64,000 nucleotides of DNA from assembly GCA_009777845.1 (NCBI GenBank), contig WRLD01000005.1:52243-116242 (forward strand), written 5' to 3'. The notes under the pieces were generated by a model. That model saw nothing but the letters and a program-made list of their open reading frames with translations. It made no database searches and had not been told where the DNA came from. Position numbers and translations under genes: made by a program. This document shows positions 35,141 to 45,377 of this stretch, piece by piece (within the stretch, counting starts at the first letter, position 1; each line of letters starts with the position of its first letter). This DNA comes from Defluviitaleaceae bacterium. Lineage in GTDB: Bacteria; Bacillota; Clostridia; Lachnospirales; WQUN01.

Positions 35141-36355
35141 TTACTCATAAACCCTCAAAACCTGCAAAACCCGAACCCCTGCCATCTCACCTATCCGCGC
35201 CACTCTCTCTACCGTTTCCGCTTCCGTTTCCGCAGGAACAACCCAAGCCGCACAATTCGGATACTGACCAATCGTCACCACGCCGTCCACGCCCTCAAGC
35301 ACGCTCTTATCTTCGTAGCTAACACGAATCATCTTCCTATAAGAATAATTCTCCCACGGCAAAATATTTACTTCCTCGCTTGTCCATGTATATGAAAGCG
35401 AGTCCGCAAAGCACACCGCGTCCGCAATATTGCTTACCACCGCGCTTGCAGTAGGCAGCTTGCCTGCGCCGCTGCCGTAAAACATGATGTTTCCAGTGGT
35501 TTTGCCAGTAGCCCAAAAGCCGTTATACACGTCGTTTACTGTGGCGAGCGGGTGCGAAAGCGGCACTAAAAAGGGGGCGGCAATCGCTTCTACGCCCGAA
35601 GAACCGCAGATTTTACCGCTTACTACTTGCTTTAACGTAAAGCCAAGCGCGTTAGCAAAGGCAAAATCCTGCGCGCTTATTTTTTCTATGCCCTCGGTCT
35701 TTATTTTTTGATAATCGGCTTGCTTGCCAGTAACCAGCGACAGCATAATGGACAGCTTGCGACAAGCGTCTTGACTGCTTACATCGGCTGTGGGGTCTTG
35801 CTCCGCGTAGCCTAGCTCCTGCGCCCGTTTCAACGCCTCGGCGTAGCTTTTCCCATTTGTACTCATTTGCGTGAGAATATAATTGCTTGTCCCATTCAAA
35901 ATTCCCGCTATGCTTTGCACCTCGTCCACAGCCACCATAGCATCGGCAAACGGCCTAATCAGCGGAATACCGCCGCCCACGCTCGCCTCGAACAAGAAGC
36001 AAACGCCCTTTTCCCTCGCGAGTGCAATCAGCTCTGGGCCATGTGCCGCCACAAGCGCCTTGTTTGGCGTGCAAACGCTCTTACCTGCCATAATCGCGCG
36101 TTTTACAAACTCGTACGCGATTGTATCGCCGCCTATGGCCTCCACGACTAGCTTTACCTCGCTGTCGCCTTCGATTACGCCGAAATCGCTTACCATAAGC
36201 CCTTCCAGCGGGTCGCCAGGGAATTGGCGCGTATCTAAAATATATTTTACTTCAATTTCTTGCTTTGTTCTTTTTGTGATTTGTGTGCGGTTTACGTGCA
36301 AAACCTCCGCCACACCAGAACCCACTACGCCGTAGCCTAAAATCGCGATTTTCAT
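35141..36355 (-). CDS. hom: Homoserine dehydrogenase
   Basis: A 404-residue enzyme reducing aspartate semialdehyde to homoserine. The Rossmann motif is ILGYGVVGSGV. The catalytic region includes GILNGTSNYILTQM and EQDPTADVSSQDACRKLSIM with the conserved Asp-Lys pair. FYGSGAGKLPTASAVVSNIAD closes the catalytic domain. The C-terminal part is shorter than a full ACT domain, so feedback by threonine is less certain here. The ATG follows GGAGTGACTT. It faces a divergent endoglucanase gene. Confidence 0.94.
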   Translation of the reverse strand: MKIAILGYGVVGSGVAEVLHVNRTQITKRTKQEIEVKYILDTRQFPGDPLEGLMVSDFGVIEGDSEVKLVVEAIGGDTIAYEFVKRAIMAGKSVCTPNKALVAAHGPELIALAREKGVCFLFEASVGGGIPLIRPFADAMVAVDEVQSIAGILNGTSNYILTQMSTNGKSYAEALKRAQELGYAEQDPTADVSSQDACRKLSIMLSLVTGKQADYQKIKTEGIEKISAQDFAFANALGFTLKQVVSGKICGSSGVEAIAAPFLVPLSHPLATVNDVYNGFWATGKTTGNIMFYGSGAGKLPTASAVVSNIADAVCFADSLSYTWTSEEVNILPWENYSYRKMIRVSYEDKSVLEGVDGVVTIGQYPNCAAWVVPAETEAETVERVARIGEMAGVRVLQVLRVYE

Positions 36356-36415
36356 AAGTCACTCCAACTGTTAATTTTTTTGTAATTTCTTGTACCAAAA
36401 TAAATATAACATATA

Positions 36416-36444
36416 TTTAAAAAAAATAAAATACATGATATGAT
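36416..36444 (+). promoter_or_regulatory. Possible promoter of the GH5 endoglucanase gene
   Basis: TATGAT at 36439-36444 is a good -10. The matching -35 (TTTAAA, 36416-36421, 17-bp spacer) is weak. The stretch is almost pure A/T. Confidence 0.35.
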
Positions 36445-36472
36445 AGAATCAAAAAAAACAAGGAGCGAAAAA

Positions 36473-38215
36473 ATGAAAAAGCGAATCATTTGCAGTGCAA
36501 TGGCAGTATTACTGCTTATTCTTCCCCTCTCCGCCATAGCCGCCGAGCCACAACCCCTTGCCGTACCCTCGGCGCATACCGTGTACATCGACGGCGTTTC
36601 CGTAGGGCTTAGAGCGTACAACATCGAGGGGCGTAACTATTTTATGCTTCGTGATGTGGCGTATGTTCTCAGAAATACAAGCGCAATGTTTGAAGTAGCA
36701 TGGAACGCGCAGCGCGGCGAAATCGCGCTTACTAAAGGCGTACGCTACTCTGTAGAGGGCGGAGAAATGGCAGAAGCCGCCACGGAAGCAGTACCCGCCG
36801 CGCCTAGCACTGCCATAGTCACCGTAAACGAAAGCAGAGTAAGCCTAAGCGCGTACAATATCGGCGGCCATAATTATTTTATGCTACGCGATTTAGGCGA
36901 TGCGCTTGGTTTTCATGTAAATTGGGACTCTGAAATGAACGCAATCCAGGTGTCTACACCTCCAGAAAATGCCGAACAGCCACAGCCCACGCCAACGCCA
37001 ACAACGCCAGAGCCTACACCAACAACGCCCGAACCCACACCCACAGCCCCAGAGCCAACCCCCTCCCCCACTCCACCACCCACATCTAACGCCCAAACCA
37101 CAGGCGGTTTCAAGCCTATCACCGCCACGGAATGGAACGCGGGCGTAGGCGTGGGCTGGAATTTGGGCAACACCTTTGATGCGCATAGCAATAGAGGAAT
37201 CGGCGGCGGCTGGTCTTGGCTCGGCGGCGGCTCTTATGCAAACACGACCGCCCGACAAATGGAAGCGGCATGGCAGAGCGGTACGGCTGTTTCCAAGGAC
37301 TTAATTGATGCGGTAGCGGCGGCAGGCTTCAACGCCATTCGTATTCCCGTAACATGGCATACAGCCATGGACAGCGACTACAAAATCCGCGACGACTGGT
37401 TTGCGCGCGTAAAAGAGGTCGTAGATTATGCCGTAGCAAATGATATGTACATTGTCCTAAATTCGCACCATGACGAGGTCTTTATTTTCCCATTGGCAGA
37501 CAGCGATATAAACGAAGCAAAGCAAGCCATAGCCACGGTTTGGCAACAAATAGCCAACGAATTTAAGGGCTACAACGAAAAGCTCGCGTTCCAAGCAATG
37601 AACGAGCCGCGCACCCGCGGAAGCAGAACGGAATGGAGCGGCGGCACGCCCGAGGAACGCAACAACGTAAATATCTTAAATCAAGTTTTTGTGGACACAA
37701 TACGTGCCACTGGCGGAAACAACGCCGAGCGCGTGCTAATTATACCAGGCTACGCGGCTTCCAACTCAAACAGCTCCATGCGCGCCATTGTTGTGCCTAC
37801 TGACACAGTGCAGGATAGAATAATCGTGTCCATTCACAGCTACGCGCCAAACCGCTTTGCTTTGTCCACCGAAAGAAACGCAACGCCAGTGTTTAACGTA
37901 AACAGCGCGAGCGAAACACAGCAAATAACAAACCCCTTTGACACCGCACAGGAGCTTTTTATAAGCAAGGGCATACCCGTTGCGTTTACAGAAATTGGCG
38001 CAATTTTTAGGAACAATAACCCTGCGCGTGTGGAATGGTCGGAATTTATTATACGAGAAGCCACCAAGCGCGGTATTTCCTGCTTTTGGTGGGACAACGG
38101 CCCAAGCGAAGCCATTACCGCCAGCAGCGGCGAAAGGTTCGGGCTATTCAACCGCCGTACGGCGGAGCTAGTCCACCGTGACGTAGTCGCCGCCTTGCTC
38201 AAAGGCTTGACATGA
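36473..38215 (+). CDS. Secreted GH5 endoglucanase with N-terminal copper-amine-oxidase-like stalk domains
   Basis: A 580-residue secreted enzyme. Signal peptide at 1-23. Two tandem repeats, each with a VYIDG/VTVNE strand and a YNIxGxNYFMLRD core (about 33-95 and 110-165), belong to the copper amine oxidase N-terminal-like stalk family, which binds cell-surface polymers. A Pro/Thr linker follows (about 168-205). The GH5 barrel has WNLGNTFDA, the acid/base Glu in MNEPR (near 377) and the nucleophile in FTEIGA (near 505). Likely beta-1,4-glucanase. It has no dockerin, unlike the other two polysaccharide-related proteins here. AAGGAG lies 7 bp before the ATG. Confidence 0.9.
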   Translation: MKKRIICSAMAVLLLILPLSAIAAEPQPLAVPSAHTVYIDGVSVGLRAYNIEGRNYFMLRDVAYVLRNTSAMFEVAWNAQRGEIALTKGVRYSVEGGEMAEAATEAVPAAPSTAIVTVNESRVSLSAYNIGGHNYFMLRDLGDALGFHVNWDSEMNAIQVSTPPENAEQPQPTPTPTTPEPTPTTPEPTPTAPEPTPSPTPPPTSNAQTTGGFKPITATEWNAGVGVGWNLGNTFDAHSNRGIGGGWSWLGGGSYANTTARQMEAAWQSGTAVSKDLIDAVAAAGFNAIRIPVTWHTAMDSDYKIRDDWFARVKEVVDYAVANDMYIVLNSHHDEVFIFPLADSDINEAKQAIATVWQQIANEFKGYNEKLAFQAMNEPRTRGSRTEWSGGTPEERNNVNILNQVFVDTIRATGGNNAERVLIIPGYAASNSNSSMRAIVVPTDTVQDRIIVSIHSYAPNRFALSTERNATPVFNVNSASETQQITNPFDTAQELFISKGIPVAFTEIGAIFRNNNPARVEWSEFIIREATKRGISCFWWDNGPSEAITASSGERFGLFNRRTAELVHRDVVAALLKGLT

Positions 38216-38598
38216 ACGACCCGCTAAGCGATATTCGCCATTACAGCCCCTCTATGACGATTTCGCAGGTACTAAAATTTTGCGAAAAAAAAGAAATGGG
38301 AATAACCCGCGCAATGGTACAGAATTACATTCGCGCGGGCTTATTGCCCCCGCCCAAGGACAAGCGGTTTTACACCCACAAGCACCTTGCCGTGTTAGCC
38401 ATCACCGACCGCTTAAAAACCGTGTTTGATATTCCGCTCATACAAAAAGCCCTCTCGCCCTACATGGACGAGGAGGGCTTATCCCTTGACGTTTACGCGC
38501 AGTTAATAAAGGAAGTCGAGGCTTTTTCCGCCGAATGGAGCGGAGGTACGCTGTTTACTATGGCGTGCGCCGCGGAGTTGAAAGGACTAAGCATATGA
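38212..38598 (+). CDS. DUF1836 protein (MerR-like helix-turn-helix)
   Basis: A 128-residue DUF1836 member. [41 protein letters not shown] is the signature winged-helix-like region that resembles MerR. The family is common in Firmicutes, presumed DNA-binding, function unknown. The ATG overlaps the endoglucanase stop (ATGA), and its own stop overlaps uvrB (ATGA). It is thus translated between two unrelated genes. Confidence 0.85.
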   Translation: MNDPLSDIRHYSPSMTISQVLKFCEKKEMGITRAMVQNYIRAGLLPPPKDKRFYTHKHLAVLAITDRLKTVFDIPLIQKALSPYMDEEGLSLDVYAQLIKEVEAFSAEWSGGTLFTMACAAELKGLSI

Positions 38599-40565
38599 GC
38601 TTCAAGCTAACCTCCACCTTCGCGCCGACAGGCGACCAGCCGCAAGCCATTTCCGCACTATCCCAAGGCTTCCGTGACGGAAAAAAATTCCAAACACTGC
38701 TCGGCGTAACAGGCTCGGGAAAGACCTTTACCATGGCGAACATCATACAGCAATTGCAAAAGCCCACCCTAGTCATGGCACACAACAAAACCCTTGCGGC
38801 ACAGCTTTACAGCGAGTTCAAGGAATTTTTCCCCGACAACGCAGTGGAATATTTTGTAAGCTACTATGACTATTACCAGCCCGAGGCATACGTGCCGTCC
38901 ACCGATTCCTTTATCGAAAAGGACTCCGCAATCAACGAGGAAATCGACAGGCTTCGACATTCCGCCACGTCTGCGTTGTTTGAAAGGCGCGATGTAATTA
39001 TTATCGCGTCTGTTTCTTGTATTTACGGGCTTGGCGACCCTAGCGAGTACCGCGACCTCATGCTTTCACTGCGCGTAGGCATGGAACGCGACCGCGACAA
39101 GGTCATTCGCCGCTTAGTGGAAATTCAATACAACCGCAACGACGTAAATTTTACGCGCGGCACGTTCCGCGTACGCGGCGATGTTTTGGAAATTTTTCTC
39201 GCCAATTCCTCCGAAAACGCCGTACGCGTAGAATTTTTCGGCGATGAAATAGAACGCATTACGGAAATTCACGCGCTTACGGGCGAAATTCTGCACACGC
39301 TGGAGCATATTGTCATTTTTCCTGCATCGCACTATGTAACAGGGCGCGAGCGTATGCTGAACGCAATCCGCTCCATTGATGCCGAGCTAGAGCAACAATT
39401 AGCATACCTAAAATCGCAGGACAGGCTCTTGGAAGCGCAACGACTACTACAACGCACGCGTTACGATATTGAAATGATGACAGAAATAGGCTTTTGCAGC
39501 GGAATCGAGAACTATTCGCGGCATTTGGCAGGGCGTGAAGCAGGTTCTACGCCCCATACCCTGCTTGACTATTTCCCCGACGATTTTCTCATTATCGCGG
39601 ACGAGTCGCACGTTTCCATTCCGCAAATAGGTGCGATGTACAAGGGCGACCGCGCCCGCAAGGAAACGCTGGTAGAATACGGCTTTAGGCTACCCTCCGC
39701 GTTAGACAACCGACCGCTTAAATTCGAGGAGTTTGAGGCGAAAATACCACAGCTACTATTTGTTTCCGCCACGCCCGCCAAATACGAGGCGGAACATTCT
39801 CAGTACCAAGCCGAGCAAATTATCCGCCCCACTGGTCTGCTTGACCCGCAGATTTTTGTACGCCCAGTTAGCGGACAGGTAGACGATTTAATCGGCGAGT
39901 GCAACCGCATAACCGAAAACAAACAAAAAGTGCTAGTAACCACACTAACAAAACGTATGGCGGAGGACTTGACCGCCTTTTTACGCGAGGCGGGCATACG
40001 CGTACGCTACCTACATTCCGACATAGACACGCTGGAACGCCTGGAAATAATACGCGACCTGCGTATGGACGTTTTTGACGTGCTAGTGGGAATTAACCTG
40101 CTGCGCGAGGGCTTAGACATTCCCGAATGTGCCTTGGTGGCAATCCTCGATGCCGACAAGGAGGGCTTCCTGCGCTCCAACACCTCGCTGATTCAAACCA
40201 TAGGCCGCGCCGCCAGAAACGTAAACGGCCGCGTAATTATGTATGCGGACAACATGACCGACTCCATGACTAAATCCATAGCCGAAACAAACCGCCGCCG
40301 CCAAATTCAAGAAGAATACAACAAGAAAAACAACATCACGCCGCGCTCGATTACCAAAAAAATCCACGAGCGTATACAAATAACAAAGGCCGCCGAAGCG
40401 TCCTCGCCCACCCTAGCCAAAGCCCCCGAATCCATGAGCCGCGACGAAATAATCGCCGCCATAAAAAAGCTAGAAAAGCAAATGCGGCAAGCCGCCGCAG
40501 AATTGCAGTTTGAACAAGCGGCGGCGTTACGAGATGAGATTTTGGGGTTGAAAAGGAGCATGTGA
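38595..40565 (+). CDS. uvrB: UvrABC system protein B
   Basis: A 656-residue excision-repair helicase. Walker A is GVTGSGKTF. The damage-clamping beta-hairpin is [12 protein letters not shown]. Helicase motifs TADESH-like [19 protein letters not shown] and [13 protein letters not shown] follow, and Q-I-G-RAAR is intact. A C-terminal UVR motif ([22 protein letters not shown]) contacts UvrC. ATG 38595 has AAAGGA 8 bp upstream. The longer frame from 38535 lies in the DUF1836 gene. uvrA, often the next gene in Firmicutes, is not here. Confidence 0.97.
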   Translation: MSFKLTSTFAPTGDQPQAISALSQGFRDGKKFQTLLGVTGSGKTFTMANIIQQLQKPTLVMAHNKTLAAQLYSEFKEFFPDNAVEYFVSYYDYYQPEAYVPSTDSFIEKDSAINEEIDRLRHSATSALFERRDVIIIASVSCIYGLGDPSEYRDLMLSLRVGMERDRDKVIRRLVEIQYNRNDVNFTRGTFRVRGDVLEIFLANSSENAVRVEFFGDEIERITEIHALTGEILHTLEHIVIFPASHYVTGRERMLNAIRSIDAELEQQLAYLKSQDRLLEAQRLLQRTRYDIEMMTEIGFCSGIENYSRHLAGREAGSTPHTLLDYFPDDFLIIADESHVSIPQIGAMYKGDRARKETLVEYGFRLPSALDNRPLKFEEFEAKIPQLLFVSATPAKYEAEHSQYQAEQIIRPTGLLDPQIFVRPVSGQVDDLIGECNRITENKQKVLVTTLTKRMAEDLTAFLREAGIRVRYLHSDIDTLERLEIIRDLRMDVFDVLVGINLLREGLDIPECALVAILDADKEGFLRSNTSLIQTIGRAARNVNGRVIMYADNMTDSMTKSIAETNRRRQIQEEYNKKNNITPRSITKKIHERIQITKAAEASSPTLAKAPESMSRDEIIAAIKKLEKQMRQAAAELQFEQAAALRDEILGLKRSM

Positions 40566-40573
40566 GATTCTTA

Positions 40574-42928
40574 TCACTCCACAAACCTCATCAACACCGA
40601 ATCCAACTCCCTCGAATCAATAGGCTTAGCAATATAAGCATCAAACCCATTATCCAAAAAGATTTGCGCCTGCCCGACAAGCGCGTTAGCGGTAAGCGCG
40701 ACCACGGGGCTGTTATAGCCCAGCTCACGCAACACGCTCGTGGTTTCCATGCCGTCCATTTTTGGCATCATATGGTCCATGAAAATAATGTCGTAGGTCT
40801 TGCCCTCTTTTACTTTTTCTATTGCCTCGTAGCCGCTCATTGCGGTTTCTATTTGCAGGCCGTACGGCTCTAGCATACCCATTGTTACATATATATTTGA
40901 CTCCATATCGTCTACTATTAGTACACTTCCGTGCGGCATTTGCTTGTGCAGAATGTACTTTTTGCCCGAAACGGACGTACTGCTAAAGCGCAGCTCGCGC
41001 AGCCGCGCCACCGTTTCCGCGCCGCAAATAGTATCGTCAACTAGCTGTTGGGGTATGCGAACGGTGAAAACAGAGCCTTTGCCTAGCTGACTTTTTACGT
41101 CTATTTTGCCGCCCATTTTTTTCAAAAGGTGCTTGGTGATACTCATGCCAAGCCCAGTGCCTACCGTGGTACGGTTTGCGTCACTGTTAAAGCGCGTGTA
41201 TTCCTCAAAAAGCACGCCGAGCTGTTTTTGTGTCATGCCCTGCCCTGTGTCGCTTATGCGAATACACAAGATTACCTCGTCCTCGTAGCCGAATGTATTC
41301 TCCGCCCACACGCTCATGTTTACTTCGCCCTTTTCGGTATATTTAAACGAATTGGACAGAATATTATTCAGAATTTGCTTTAGGCGAACCTCGTCGCCAA
41401 CCATATTAAGCGGCGTGCTTTCGTCCATTTCTATAAGAAACTCTATGGGCTTGCTTTCGTAGCGTAACAGATTTAGCTGTATGCTGTCGTTTACGAGCGT
41501 GGGCAGAGCGTATTTTACTGGCATTAGCTCCAGCTTGCCCGCCTCTATTTTGGAAAGGTCTAGTATATTGTTTATTATGTTAAGCAACAAATTACCCGAA
41601 TCATAAATTCTCGCAAAGCCCTCTCGCGCGCCTAGCGATAACGATTCCTCGCGTAGCTTAATTTCCGCTACGCCAAGTATTGCGTTCATAGGTGTGCGAA
41701 TTTCGTGGCTCATATTCGCCAAAAAATTGGTCTTGTGTCGGCTTGCGGCCTCGGCGGTTTCCTTGGCGGAAATCAAATGCTCCTGCATGGTTTGCCTTTG
41801 CAAAACGCCCATTATAATGTGCGATGTCACTTCCATAATGCTTATTTCGTCGCTCGTCCATGGCTTGTCCTCTGGACGTGAAAAATCAAGCAGTGCATGG
41901 AAATCATTCCCAAGGAAAATGCTAGTAAGTACAAAGTTTTTATAATTTTTCCTGTAAGGGGCAATGACCTCTCGCATGTCTGGCTCGTCAGAGGTTATAT
42001 AGTATTTGCCTTTTTTCGCCAAATACCTAAAATGATTTAATACGTCTGGCGATATTTCCTGTGTTTCGCCCTTGCGTGATATTGGCGTATAGCCTGGGTT
42101 AAGCCATTCGTACACATATTCAATCTCGGGCGAATCCTTGGACACAGTAAGAAGCAAAACCTGCGCCACCTCGGTAAACTCGCCTATTAGCTTCAGCGAC
42201 TTTTCCACTAGAATATCTATGTCCTTATTCGCAAGAAAGCCTTGGGATATACGCGCCACCAGTGATTGCTGTGCGAGATTTTTTTGTATTTCCCACAATG
42301 CCTGGTTGTGGCGGTACGCGTTGCCGAACATAAGGCTTGCACAGCGTAGTATCATTTCCTCGCTTGCAGTAAACAGCCGCTCACTAGCACAGTTGTCACA
42401 GCCCAAAAACCCCCAAAGGTGGTTATTTATTTTAATCGGCAGTACCAAAATAGACAAAATCCCGCGTAAAGCAAGATTTTTCTGGTCTACAGGCGACAAA
42501 TCGCAAACAAGGGCGTTTACGGCTCTTTCGTTGTTCAAAAAGCCCTGCAACGCTGGCAGCTCGCTGTACGGCACCTTTTCCAACGGTATACTATGCACGG
42601 ACGGCACGTTTTCCGACCATTCATATTTTCTGGTCGCGTACACCTCGCCGTCTATTTCCGTATTTTCCCATATATACATACGGTCAACCTTGAGTGCCTC
42701 GCTTAGCTCCTTCATGCCGTCAAACACTAGCTGTTCAAAGGTGTCTATATCCGAGGCTAGGAGCTTTGCCGCCGTATGATTCACTATAGACAATAGGTGT
42801 ACCGTAGCTTCCGTTTCCGAAGCAGGCGGATTTTTTTCCGTTTCGTCAGGCACGGCAACAGGGGCAGAGGGAGGATTACTCCCCTGCCCTATTAGCTTTT
42901 TCAGCTTGTTGAGAATGAGCATATTCAT
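40574..42928 (-). CDS. Hybrid sensor histidine kinase (GAF-GAF-HisKA-HATPase-REC)
   Basis: A 784-residue cytoplasmic kinase without membrane helices. Two GAF-type sensor domains (about 60-200 and 225-385) precede the dimerisation domain with the phospho-acceptor His in NFLANMSHEIRTPMNAILG. The ATPase carries NILSNSFKYTEKGEV (N box), DTGQGMT (G1) and GTGLGMSITKHL (G2). A receiver domain (about 665-780) has VLIVDDMESN and the phospho-acceptor Asp in IIFMDHMMPKMDG. No output partner is adjacent. Its ATG overlaps the gpsA stop, so a soluble ligand or redox signal is likely sensed (inference). Confidence 0.92.
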   Translation of the reverse strand: MNMLILNKLKKLIGQGSNPPSAPVAVPDETEKNPPASETEATVHLLSIVNHTAAKLLASDIDTFEQLVFDGMKELSEALKVDRMYIWENTEIDGEVYATRKYEWSENVPSVHSIPLEKVPYSELPALQGFLNNERAVNALVCDLSPVDQKNLALRGILSILVLPIKINNHLWGFLGCDNCASERLFTASEEMILRCASLMFGNAYRHNQALWEIQKNLAQQSLVARISQGFLANKDIDILVEKSLKLIGEFTEVAQVLLLTVSKDSPEIEYVYEWLNPGYTPISRKGETQEISPDVLNHFRYLAKKGKYYITSDEPDMREVIAPYRKNYKNFVLTSIFLGNDFHALLDFSRPEDKPWTSDEISIMEVTSHIIMGVLQRQTMQEHLISAKETAEAASRHKTNFLANMSHEIRTPMNAILGVAEIKLREESLSLGAREGFARIYDSGNLLLNIINNILDLSKIEAGKLELMPVKYALPTLVNDSIQLNLLRYESKPIEFLIEMDESTPLNMVGDEVRLKQILNNILSNSFKYTEKGEVNMSVWAENTFGYEDEVILCIRISDTGQGMTQKQLGVLFEEYTRFNSDANRTTVGTGLGMSITKHLLKKMGGKIDVKSQLGKGSVFTVRIPQQLVDDTICGAETVARLRELRFSSTSVSGKKYILHKQMPHGSVLIVDDMESNIYVTMGMLEPYGLQIETAMSGYEAIEKVKEGKTYDIIFMDHMMPKMDGMETTSVLRELGYNSPVVALTANALVGQAQIFLDNGFDAYIAKPIDSRELDSVLMRFVE

Positions 42929-43893
42929 TCACCTTTTAGCCCGCGCCGCATTAAATCTGCCACGGCGTGCGCTGGGTTTTTGTTTTCAAACAAAATTTTT
43001 GTAATTTCTTCGACTATAGGCATTTCTACGTTAAATTTACGCGCAAGTGTAAGCGCGGTTTTTGCCGTGGCTATGCCCTCTACCGCCGCGCCTATTTCTT
43101 CCAGTACGATGTGCGTGGGCTTGCCCTTCGCGAGTAGCTCCCCCGCCCGCCAATTCCGCGAATGGCGGCTCGTACACGTCACAATTAAATCGCCTATGCC
43201 AGAAAGCCCTGCAAAGGTCTGCTCCCTGCCGCCCATCGCCACGCCAAGCCGCGTAATCTCCGCTATTCCGCGAGTGATTAACGCCGCCTTGGTATTGTCG
43301 CCAAAGCCCAAGCCGTCCGAACAGCCCGCCGCCAGCGCGATTACGTTCTTTAACGCGCCGCCGATTTCCGCGCCGATTACGTCAGTAGAAGTATACACCC
43401 GAAAATCGTCCGTGGAAAATGTATTTTGCACGATTTCCGCCACGCCCTCATCTTCCGAAGCCGCGACAATAGCCGTGGGTATTGCTCTAAGCACTTCCTC
43501 CGCGTGGGTCGGGCCTGTGAGTACGGCAATGCGCGCCGTTTTGTTGCGTTCTCTTAGATATTCGGAAATTCGTATTTGCCGCGTTTCTTCCAAGCCCTTG
43601 GACGCGCTTACCACGATTTTTCCGCCAAAATCAAACTTATCCGTTTCCGTTATGGCACGAGAAGCCAAGGCAATAAGAAACATTTCCGCACCATCGGAAG
43701 CCTCGCCGACATCGGCAGTAATTTTTATGGACGGCGGAATAACCGCGTCGGGCAAAAACCTGTTTGTCCTTGTCTTGATTAGCTCGGCTACGTATGCCTC
43801 GTTGTCCCATGCTATTACGTCATGCCCGTTTTTGTCCAACAAACAGCCAAGCGGTATGCCCCAGCTACCGAAACCGATTACTGTAATTTTCAT
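42925..43893 (-). CDS. gpsA: Glycerol-3-phosphate dehydrogenase (NAD(P)+)
   Basis: A 322-residue GpsA, which makes sn-glycerol 3-phosphate for membrane lipids. The dinucleotide motif is VIGFGSWGIPL, with Phe where Ala is usual. VLTGPTHAEEV, IGGALKNVIALAAGCSDGLGFGDNTKAALITRG with the catalytic Lys, and LSGIGDLIVTCTSRHSRN are the family signatures. The usual Firmicutes neighbours der and plsY are absent. It starts 4 bp after the upstream GTPase gene and overlaps the kinase gene downstream. Confidence 0.94.
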   Translation of the reverse strand: MKITVIGFGSWGIPLGCLLDKNGHDVIAWDNEAYVAELIKTRTNRFLPDAVIPPSIKITADVGEASDGAEMFLIALASRAITETDKFDFGGKIVVSASKGLEETRQIRISEYLRERNKTARIAVLTGPTHAEEVLRAIPTAIVAASEDEGVAEIVQNTFSTDDFRVYTSTDVIGAEIGGALKNVIALAAGCSDGLGFGDNTKAALITRGIAEITRLGVAMGGREQTFAGLSGIGDLIVTCTSRHSRNWRAGELLAKGKPTHIVLEEIGAAVEGIATAKTALTLARKFNVEMPIVEEITKILFENKNPAHAVADLMRRGLKGE

Positions 43894-43896
43894 AAA

Positions 43897-45222
43897 CTAT
43901 ATCTTTTTCACAAAATCGGCGATAATCTCGTCCATGTCGGGCTTGCCTATTTCCTGTAGGCTATAGTCTACGCGTGTATTAGGCTTGGTAATTTTTACTA
44001 CGCGGTTTAGGTCAATCGGCGTGGCGATTACCACCGTGTCGCATGGCGTAGCATCAATCGTGGCGGCTAGGTCTGCCATTTGTTCCTTGCCGTAGCCCAT
44101 AGCAGGTAGCAGCGTGCCGATATTCGGGTAAATTTTAAAGGTTTCGGCGAGCTTGCCTACTGCGTATTTGCGTGGGTCTACGATTTCCGCCGCGCCAAAA
44201 CGCCGCGCCGCAACAATGCCCGCGCCTATTTTCATTTCGCCGTGGGTCAGAGTAGGGCCGTCCTCTATTACCAAAACGCGCTTGCCCTTGATTAACGCAG
44301 GGTTTTCTACGGTTATTGTGGAAGCAGCTTCTATTACTGTAGCCGCTGGCGCGGCCTTTTCTATATTAGCACGAACCGTTTGAATATTTTCAAAGTCCGC
44401 GCTGTCGATTTTGTTTATAACAACAACGTCCGCCATACGAAGCGTAACCTCACCTGGGTAATATTTCAGCTCGTGACCTGGGCGGTGAGGGTCAACCACG
44501 GTAATCATTAAATCTGGGTTATAAAACGGAAAGTCGTTGTTTCCGCCGTCCCACAAAATTACATCACAGCCGCTAGGGTCATTTTCCGCCGCACGGAGAA
44601 TGGCTTCGTAGTCAACGCCTGCATAAATGACGTTTCCGCGCGCTATATGCGGCTCGTATTCTTCCATTTCTTCCAGCGTACAGCCATGCTTTTCCAAGTC
44701 GCTAATTGTCGCAAAGCGTTGTACCTTCTGTGCTTCTAGGTTTCCATACGGCATGGGGTGGCGTACGGCGATTACCTTTTTGCCGTGCTTCATTAGAAGC
44801 TCCACCACGCGACGCGAGGTTTGGCTCTTGCCTGCGCCTGTACGCACCGCGCCCACTGCGACCACTGGCTTGGTGCTTTTTACCATAGTGTTCTTGTAGC
44901 CAAGCAACGAGAAGTTCGCGCCCGCCGCGTTTACAATCGCGCCTATTCCCATCACCGTTTCGTAGGAAATATCACTGTACGCAAAAACGCACTCGTCCGC
45001 GTCCAGTTTTTTAATTAAATCGGGCAGCTCGTCCTGCGCGTAAATGGGAATACCCTCGGGGTACAGCTTGCCCGCCAACGCCGCAGGATATTTTCTGTCC
45101 GCAATATCGGGTATTTGCGCCGCCGTAAACGCAACCACCCTGTACGCCTCATTGTCACGATAGTAAGTATTGAAGTTGTGAAAATCGCGGCCTGCCGCGC
45201 CGATGATAATAATCCTTTTCAT
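43897..45222 (-). CDS. Cyclic 2,3-diphosphoglycerate synthetase-like P-loop protein
   Basis: A 441-residue protein similar in layout to archaeal cyclic 2,3-diphosphoglycerate synthetase. A Rossmann-like N-terminus (IIIIGAAGRDFHNFNTYYRD) is followed by a P-loop (GAVRTGAGKSQTSRR, near 130), then DVILWDGGNNDFPFY and DVVVINKIDSAD, which is the NKxD guanine-type motif. Bacterial members occur in several anaerobes and their product is not established. AGGAGG precedes the ATG, and a consensus promoter lies upstream. It begins an operon with gpsA and the hybrid kinase. Confidence 0.75.
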   Translation of the reverse strand: MKRIIIIGAAGRDFHNFNTYYRDNEAYRVVAFTAAQIPDIADRKYPAALAGKLYPEGIPIYAQDELPDLIKKLDADECVFAYSDISYETVMGIGAIVNAAGANFSLLGYKNTMVKSTKPVVAVGAVRTGAGKSQTSRRVVELLMKHGKKVIAVRHPMPYGNLEAQKVQRFATISDLEKHGCTLEEMEEYEPHIARGNVIYAGVDYEAILRAAENDPSGCDVILWDGGNNDFPFYNPDLMITVVDPHRPGHELKYYPGEVTLRMADVVVINKIDSADFENIQTVRANIEKAAPAATVIEAASTITVENPALIKGKRVLVIEDGPTLTHGEMKIGAGIVAARRFGAAEIVDPRKYAVGKLAETFKIYPNIGTLLPAMGYGKEQMADLAATIDATPCDTVVIATPIDLNRVVKITKPNTRVDYSLQEIGKPDMDEIIADFVKKI

Positions 45223-45278
45223 TTGAGTCCTCCTAGGTTTTTTGAATTTGTGTTGTGTGGGTTTTTTGTGCTTTTATA

Positions 45279-45306
45279 ATTATAGTACGTTTGGTACAAA
45301 AAGCAA
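45279..45306 (-). promoter_or_regulatory. Promoter of the GTPase-gpsA-kinase operon
   Basis: Minus-strand TTGCTT (45306-45301), 16-bp spacer, TATAAT (45284-45279), 56 bp before the ATG. Confidence 0.65.
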
Positions 45307-45315
45307 ATTATGTTT

Positions 45316-45343
45316 TTGACTTATGTGTGTGGTGTGGTAAGAT
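45316..45343 (+). promoter_or_regulatory. Promoter of the composite antitoxin-like/membrane gene
   Basis: TTGACT (45316-45321), 16-bp spacer, TAAGAT (45338-45343), 34 bp before ATG 45378. It is divergent from, and adjacent to, the GTPase promoter. Confidence 0.5.
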
Positions 45344-45377
45344 TGTGGGTAAAGGGGGAAGAAAGGGCGGTTTTAAA

